A DNA stretch of 26,036 nt. It comes from DATLZM01 sp035559315 (GTDB lineage Bacteria; Actinomycetota; UBA4738; HRBIN12). The DNA lies in the NCBI GenBank assembly GCA_035559315.1, contig DATMBJ010000232.1, positions 1-26,036 on the forward strand, read 5' to 3'. Shown here piece by piece: positions 21,773 to 26,036 of the stretch; within the stretch, counting starts at the first letter, position 1; each line of letters starts with the position of its first letter. The position numbers and the translations under genes are program-made. Below the pieces are notes generated by a model. It saw nothing but the letters and a program-made list of their open reading frames with translations. It was not told the origin of the DNA and did no database searches.

Positions 21773-22902
21773 CCACCCGTCCTCGCGCCCGTCTCCTGCG
21801 CTTGGAGGAGCTTCATGAGGTCCTCGGTGGGGATGCCATGGGCCCGCCCGACGGCCCGCTCGACGAGGCGTCCCCCCCAGACGTTCACCCCGGCCGCCAG
21901 ACCCGGGTCCTCGACGAGCGCCTGCGGAACCCCCCACCGGGCGATGGCCGACACGTACGGAAGGACGGCGGCTGAGAGGGCGATCGACGCCGTGCCCGGC
22001 GCCGCGCCCGGCAGGTTGGTCACGCACCGGTGGAGGATGCCGTCCACCTCGTAGGTGGGCTCGAGGTGGGTGGTGGGGCGGGCCGTCTCCACGCAGCCCC
22101 CTTGGTCGATCGCGACGTCCACGACCACGCCTCCCGGCGCCATGAGGCCCAGGTGGTCGCGGCGGATCACCTTCGGGGCCTGCTCGCCGGGGACGAGAGC
22201 CGCCCCGATGACGAGCGAGGCGCCCCGTAGGGCGTCCTCGACCAGCGGCGGCGTGGACAGGACCGTCTCCACACCAGGCCCCAAGACGCAGCGGGCGGAC
22301 GAGAGCTGGGATCGGGCCACGTCGACCAGGACGACCCGCGCCCCCATGGCCGCGGCCCATTCCGCCGCCGCGACCCCGACGACCCCGGCGCCGACGACCA
22401 CCACCTTCGCCGGGGGCACCCCGATCACCCCCCCGAGGAGCCGGCCCGTGCGCCGCATCAGGTCCTCGGCCCCCATGAGGACCGCGAGGCGGCCGGCGAT
22501 CTCGCTCATGGGATGGAGCAGGGGAAGGCTCCCGCCCGGTCCACGTACGGTTTCGAAGGCGATCGCCGTGGTCCCGGCGGCGAGGAGATCACGGGTCAGG
22601 TCGGGGTCGGCGGCGAGGTGGAGGTAGCTGAACAGGACCTGGTCGGGACCGAGGAGCCGGCGCTCGTCCGGGAGCGGCTCCTTCACCTTGCAGACCAGGT
22701 CCACCGCGCCGAACGCCTCGTCCCGACCCCCGACCGAGGCGCCGGCGGCCCGGTAGTCCTCGTCGCCGACGCCCGCGCCCTCCCCGGCGCCGGCCTCCAC
22801 CACCACGTGGTGGCCCTCGCCGACGAGCCTGGCCACCGCGTCCGGCAGGAGCGCCACGCGCCGCTCGCCCGCCTTCCGCTCCGCCGGCACCCCGATCCGC
22901 AT
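21769..22902 (-). CDS. ald: Alanine dehydrogenase
   Basis: A 377-residue NAD-dependent enzyme of the alanine dehydrogenase/transhydrogenase-alpha family, interconverting L-alanine with pyruvate plus ammonia. Key residues are visible: R15 in ERRVALLP, K74 in VKEPLP, H95 in SYLHLA, the Rossmann loop GAGVVG (171-176) and the catalytic Asp in VAIDQGG (D266). Full length, with the canonical start MRIGVPAERK. It is the first gene of the putative operon, divergent from pucR, and overlaps the next permease by four bases. In this setting it could oxidise the alanine made when beta-alanine is transaminated to pyruvate, regenerating acceptor and releasing ammonia. The ribosome-binding site is weak (GGGGAGGGGCGGGAG is rather far upstream). 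Confidence 0.94.
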   Translation of the reverse strand: MRIGVPAERKAGERRVALLPDAVARLVGEGHHVVVEAGAGEGAGVGDEDYRAAGASVGGRDEAFGAVDLVCKVKEPLPDERRLLGPDQVLFSYLHLAADPDLTRDLLAAGTTAIAFETVRGPGGSLPLLHPMSEIAGRLAVLMGAEDLMRRTGRLLGGVIGVPPAKVVVVGAGVVGVAAAEWAAAMGARVVLVDVARSQLSSARCVLGPGVETVLSTPPLVEDALRGASLVIGAALVPGEQAPKVIRRDHLGLMAPGGVVVDVAIDQGGCVETARPTTHLEPTYEVDGILHRCVTNLPGAAPGTASIALSAAVLPYVSAIARWGVPQALVEDPGLAAGVNVWGGRLVERAVGRAHGIPTEDLMKLLQAQETGARTGG

Positions 22903-23064
22903 CAGCAGCCCAGGGCTCCCGCCCCTCCCCGTGGCATCGACCCGCTCCTCCGCTGCCCGGCGATGCGCCGGACGGTTCCATCCTAGGAGGCTGGGCCGGA
23001 CGGAGGGAAGGGAACAACCTGTGACACATCGCGGCCCGTCAGGACATAAGATGTGCCGTCCGCG
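22903..23064. promoter_or_regulatory. Divergent control region between ald operon and pucR
   Basis: This gap of 150-162 bases (depending on the pucR start) separates the two divergent genes and should hold both promoters. TAAGAT at 23047-23052 is a fair -10 element for pucR, with GTGACA (23021-23026) upstream at a longer than ideal spacing. Dyads cluster there: CACATC (23025-23030) with GATGTG (23050-23055), ACAT-AAG-ATGT (23044-23054), and CATCGCGG (23027-23034) with CCGCGATG (23060-23067, just into the gene). For the ald direction, TAGGAT on the minus strand (near 22982-22987) is a possible -10 without a clear -35. The dyads are candidate PucR operators. Confidence 0.45.
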
Positions 23065-24735
23065 ATGGCCCTATCGGTCGCTGATGTCCTGCAGCTCGAG
23101 GTCCTCCGCCGAGGGCGGCCGGAGGTGGTGGCGGGCGCCGGGGGGCTCCACCGCCCGGTCCGCTGGGTGCACATCGCGGAGGTCGCGGACATCGCCTACC
23201 TCCTCAAGGGCGGCGAGCTGCTGCTCACCACGGGCCTGGGCATCGGGCCCGATCCCGCGGTCCAGCGACGCTACATCGCCGAGCTCGCCGAGGCAGGCGT
23301 CGTGGGCGTCGTCCTGGAGCTGGGGCGGACGTTCCAGGAGGCGCCGCCAGCGATGGCGACCGAGGCCGACCGGCGCGACCTGCCGCTCATCGTCCTCCAC
23401 GAGGAGACGCCCTACGTGGAGGTGACCGAGCAGGTCCACGCGGCGATCATCAACCACCAGTACGCGCTGCTCCGGAAGGCCGAGCGGATCGGCAGGGACT
23501 TCATCGGCCTCGTGCTGCGGGGCGCGGGGATCCCCCGCATCGTGCATAGCCTGTCGAGCATCGTCCAGAACCCGGTGATCCTGGAGGACGCCGCGCACCA
23601 GGTGGTGGAGTTCTCCACCTACGCTGGCTCGGTGAACGAAGTGCTCGAAGCGTGGGAGTTGCACTCGCGGACGGGCCATACGCCAGCCGCGATGCTCACG
23701 CCGAGCCTCCAGGAGGGCAGCCCGCCGTGCGCCTGGGTGCCGATCCCCCTCCGCGACGAGCTCTGGGGACGGCTGCACATCCTGCTCACCGACTCCCCCT
23801 TCGACGAGATCGACCGCGTGGCGCTGGACCGCGCGGCAGCGGCGATCGGCCTGGTGCTCTTGGCGGGACGGGACGCCCTGCACATCGCGAACCACGCGAA
23901 GGGCGAACTGATCTCAGACCTGATCGAGGGGAGTTTCTCCTCGGCCGAGGAGGTCCACCGACGGGCCCGTGCCCTCGGGGCCGACCTGCAGGGGACGACC
24001 ATGGTCGCCATCGTGATCGACCTCGACCGTTTCGCCGCTCACGTGCAGGAGCGCGAGCTCGGGGAACGCGAGGTGCACCGGCTGAAGATGACGCTGCTCG
24101 CCGAGACGCGGCAGGCGATCGCCGAGGCCGGCGGCGTCGCGATCTCGGCGGTGCAGAGCGACGAGGTGCTCGCCGTGATCGGCGCCCCGCCCCACCTCGA
24201 CGCCCGCAGGACCGTCGATCGGGTCGGGGAGCGCCTGGCCGAGCGCCTGCCGAAGGCCCTGGACGGGCTCACCGCGACGGTGGGGGCGAGCAGCCCGGTG
24301 CACACCGTCGAGGCCCTCAGCCACGCGTTCGAGGAAGCCCGTCAGGCGGTGGCCTATGGGAAAGCCACCGTCCTCTCCCGGGACGTCTACCACTTCGACG
24401 ACATGGGCCTGCACCGCATCCTCCTCCGTCTGGAGGATCAGGCGGAGCTGTCCCGTTTCGTCGAGGCGGAGCTGGGCCCGCTCCTCGCGCACGACGCCCG
24501 CAGCTCCTCGCCGCTGCTCCCCACGCTCCGCGCCTACCTGGAGCACGGGGCGAACAAGTCGAGGACCGCCCGGGCGCTCCACGTGGAACGGCGCTCCCTC
24601 TACCACCGCCTGGAACGGATCTCCCGGCTCCTGGCCTGCGACCTCGACGAGATGGAGATCAGAGCGCGCCTGCTGATCGCCCTGAAAGCGCTCGACCTCA
24701 CGCGCCGCCGGGCGGGCGTCCCGGCGGGGGGCTGA
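23053..24735 (+). CDS. pucR: PucR-family transcriptional regulator
   Basis: A 560-residue regulator (556 if it starts at the ATG at 23065). The N-terminal PucR domain begins ALSVADVLQLEVLRRGRPEV and includes RPVRWVHIAEVADIAYLLKGGELLLTTGLG. A middle CdaR/GGDEF-like region follows, with VAIVIDLDRFAAHV and the segment before DEVLAVIGAPP. The C-terminal PucR-type helix-turn-helix is LRAYLEHGANKSRTARALHV plus RRSLYHRLERI. Family members sense purine, pyrimidine or related catabolic intermediates and usually activate adjacent degradation operons. It is divergent from the pyrimidine operon, so it probably controls it. GTG 23053 has AGGA at suitable spacing; ATG 23065 fits the family N-terminus (MALSVADVL) and would be near-leaderless if TAAGAT is the -10 element. 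The 3' end is nine bases from thiD, which is convergent. Confidence 0.92.
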   Translation: MPSAMALSVADVLQLEVLRRGRPEVVAGAGGLHRPVRWVHIAEVADIAYLLKGGELLLTTGLGIGPDPAVQRRYIAELAEAGVVGVVLELGRTFQEAPPAMATEADRRDLPLIVLHEETPYVEVTEQVHAAIINHQYALLRKAERIGRDFIGLVLRGAGIPRIVHSLSSIVQNPVILEDAAHQVVEFSTYAGSVNEVLEAWELHSRTGHTPAAMLTPSLQEGSPPCAWVPIPLRDELWGRLHILLTDSPFDEIDRVALDRAAAAIGLVLLAGRDALHIANHAKGELISDLIEGSFSSAEEVHRRARALGADLQGTTMVAIVIDLDRFAAHVQERELGEREVHRLKMTLLAETRQAIAEAGGVAISAVQSDEVLAVIGAPPHLDARRTVDRVGERLAERLPKALDGLTATVGASSPVHTVEALSHAFEEARQAVAYGKATVLSRDVYHFDDMGLHRILLRLEDQAELSRFVEAELGPLLAHDARSSSPLLPTLRAYLEHGANKSRTARALHVERRSLYHRLERISRLLACDLDEMEIRARLLIALKALDLTRRRAGVPAGG

Positions 24736-24744
24736 GCGGCCGGC

Positions 24745-25584
24745 CTAGCCCGAGGGCCCTTCCCACGTCACGGTCCAGAGGGGATCGACGGGGCCGATCC
24801 CCTCCCCCAGCGCGAGCGCGTGCCGGATCGCCTCGGTCACGAAGGCCTTCCCCCGGCGGACGGCTTCGACGAGCGGCTCCCCCCGCGCCAGGTAGGCGGC
24901 GATGGCCGCCGAGAGCACGCAGCCCGTCCCGTGCGTGTGGGGGGTGTCGATCCGCTCCCCCTCCAGCCAGGTCATCCGCTCCCCATCGAACAGCAGGTCG
25001 TCGGCCCTGCCCCCCTCCAGGTGGCCGCCCTTCACGAGCACCGCTCCGGGCCCCATGGCGAGGATCGCCTCGGCGGCGTCCTCCATCAGGTCCCGGGAGT
25101 CCACGCGGAACCCCGCGAGCCCGCCCGCCTCGTGGAGGTTGGGGGTGACGAGCGTGGCGAGCGGGAGGATCTCGGCCCGGAGCGCCTCCACGGCGTCCTC
25201 CGCGAGCAGCGGGTGCCCGTGCTTGGAGACGAACACCGGGTCGACGACGAGGTTCGGGATCCCGGTCTCCCGGATGGCCTCGGCGGCGGCCTCGATGATC
25301 GCCGCCGAGGCGAGCATCCCGGTCTTCGCCGCGTCCACCCCGATGTCGGTGGCCACGGCCCGGATCTGGTCCGCGACGGTCGAGGGCGAGAGCTCCTCGT
25401 AGCCCGAGACCCCCTTCGTGTTCTGGACCGTGACCGCGGTGATGGCGGTCGTCCCGAACACCCCGAGCGCGCTGAACGTCTTGAGGTCGGCCTGGATCCC
25501 CGCGCCGCCGCCCGAGTCCGAGCCGGCGATCGTGAGCGCCCGCGGCCTGGGCGGCGCCGCCCGCGTCCCGGTCACCTCCGTCAC
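24745..25584 (-). CDS. thiD: Hydroxymethylpyrimidine/phosphomethylpyrimidine kinase
   Basis: A 279-residue ribokinase-fold enzyme that phosphorylates HMP and HMP-P in thiamine synthesis. Motifs are IAGSDSGGGAGIQADLK (19-35), the VTVQNTKG substrate segment, VVDPVFVSKHG, VTPNLHEA and the ATP/anion-hole HTHGTGC with catalytic C222. Full length. The GTG at 25584 overlaps the thiL stop as GTGA; a second GTG at 25575, nine bases on, has the G-run at better spacing and may be the real start. The gene follows thiL in a thiamine operon that enters from the right edge. Its closeness to a pyrimidine-type importer may be coincidental, as the importer is on the far side of pucR. Confidence 0.95.
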   Translation of the reverse strand: MTEVTGTRAAPPRPRALTIAGSDSGGGAGIQADLKTFSALGVFGTTAITAVTVQNTKGVSGYEELSPSTVADQIRAVATDIGVDAAKTGMLASAAIIEAAAEAIRETGIPNLVVDPVFVSKHGHPLLAEDAVEALRAEILPLATLVTPNLHEAGGLAGFRVDSRDLMEDAAEAILAMGPGAVLVKGGHLEGGRADDLLFDGERMTWLEGERIDTPHTHGTGCVLSAAIAAYLARGEPLVEAVRRGKAFVTEAIRHALALGEGIGPVDPLWTVTWEGPSG

Positions 25585-26036
25585 CCCCCCGCGAAGTGGT
25601 CCCAGCCCTTGGGCTCCAGGGCCCGTTCCCGGCCCTCGGCGTCCACCGCCGTGCAGCCCTCACCTTCGATGATGCCCCCGATCTCGGAGAGCGACACACC
25701 GAAGGCGTCCGCGAGCTCGGCCCGGGCCGCGGCCACGGCCTCCGGGGGCAGCGTCGCGAGGAGCTCGTAGTCCTCCCCCCCGCCGAGCGCGAGCTCCAAG
25801 GGGTCCACCCCGAGCACCCCGGCCAGCTCGACCAACGCCGGCGCCACCGGGACGTCGGGGAGGGAGATCCGCGCACCCACCCCGCTCGCCCGGCAGAGGC
25901 GCCAGAGGTCGAGGGCGAGCCCGTCGGAGACGTCGATCATCGCCGTCGCCCCGGCGCCCGCGAGCGCGCCCGCCTCCCGCACCCGCGCCGTGGGCCGCAG
26001 GTGCGCGGCGAGGAGCGCGCGGCCGGCGGTCGAGGC
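25581..26036 (-). CDS. thiL: Thiamine-monophosphate kinase, partial (N-terminus beyond right edge)
   Basis: The C-terminal 151 residues of ThiL, which converts thiamine monophosphate to the active diphosphate. Diagnostic pieces are LRPTARVREAG, MIDVSDGLALDLWRLCRAS, LGGGEDYELLATLP and the terminal WDHF. The frame is open to the window edge with no plausible start, so the N-terminal ATP-binding domain lies outside. The stop overlaps the thiD GTG. In many actinobacteria thiL is close to rpmB and recG. Confidence 0.94.
   Translation of the reverse strand, partial: ASTAGRALLAAHLRPTARVREAGALAGAGATAMIDVSDGLALDLWRLCRASGVGARISLPDVPVAPALVELAGVLGVDPLELALGGGEDYELLATLPPEAVAAARAELADAFGVSLSEIGGIIEGEGCTAVDAEGRERALEPKGWDHFAGG

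Noticed and set aside
24736..24744. Hairpin terminator between convergent pucR and thiD
   Set aside because: Only nine bases separate the genes; the GGCCGGCC palindrome is too short and lacks a T-run.
25581..25600. Thiamine (TPP) riboswitch before thiD
   Set aside because: thiD overlaps thiL directly, so there is no leader; any riboswitch would lie upstream of thiL outside the window.
1..26036. CRISPR arrays, insertion sequences, transposases, integrases
   Set aside because: No regularly spaced repeats, transposase motifs or terminal inverted repeats were noticed on either strand; only the one short tandem repeat at 19203-19254 was found.

Overview
The window is very GC-rich, with tightly packed genes, frequent GTG starts and many four-base stop/start overlaps. 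The four-cysteine L28 protein, an F420-type luciferase-like oxidoreductase, a CHD-AAA cyclase and the presence of thiL, rpmB and recG within one region suggest an actinomycete-like bacterium (Actinomycetota), probably little studied. I cannot place it more precisely from sequence alone.

Layout. Bases 1-5251 (minus strand) hold recG followed by two PAS-domain sensor proteins: a complete NarL-type histidine kinase and a PAS/PAS/GAF protein cut by the left edge. Bases 5277-5828 (plus) encode a TlpA-like thioredoxin lipoprotein. Its 3' end overlaps, tail to tail, a large class III cyclase/AAA ATPase regulator (5764-9252, minus), which is preceded by a protein made of two RAM (AsnC ligand-binding) domains. 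Bases 9845-10307 have no intact gene but hold the frameshifted remains of a sialidase-like (Asp-box) gene. Then comes rpmB (10308-10499, plus).

The centrepiece is a probable eleven-gene operon on the minus strand, 22902 down to 10649. Its order is alanine dehydrogenase, ABC permease, ABC ATPase, ABC permease, NMT1/THI5-like binding lipoprotein, LLM-class F420/flavin oxidoreductase, beta-ureidopropionase, class III omega-aminotransferase, dihydropyrimidinase, methylmalonate-semialdehyde dehydrogenase, and an NCS2-like nucleobase permease. A PucR-family regulator (23053-24735, plus) is transcribed divergently from a shared 150-base region. The set reads as import of a pyrimidine, ring opening (dihydropyrimidinase), decarbamoylation (ureidopropionase), transamination of beta-alanine or 3-aminoisobutyrate, and oxidation of the (methyl)malonate semialdehyde to acetyl-CoA or propionyl-CoA. 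Alanine dehydrogenase could regenerate the pyruvate acceptor. The usual first enzyme, the PreA/PreT or PydA dihydropyrimidine dehydrogenase, is absent from the window. The LLM oxidoreductase inside the operon is the obvious candidate to supply that reduction, and this is the most interesting hypothesis here.

The right end returns to housekeeping genes: thiD (24745-25584) and the C-terminal part of thiL (25581-26036, cut by the edge), both on the minus strand. Because thiL, rpmB and recG usually lie close together in actinobacteria, the pyrimidine block looks as if it sits inside a conserved core neighbourhood.
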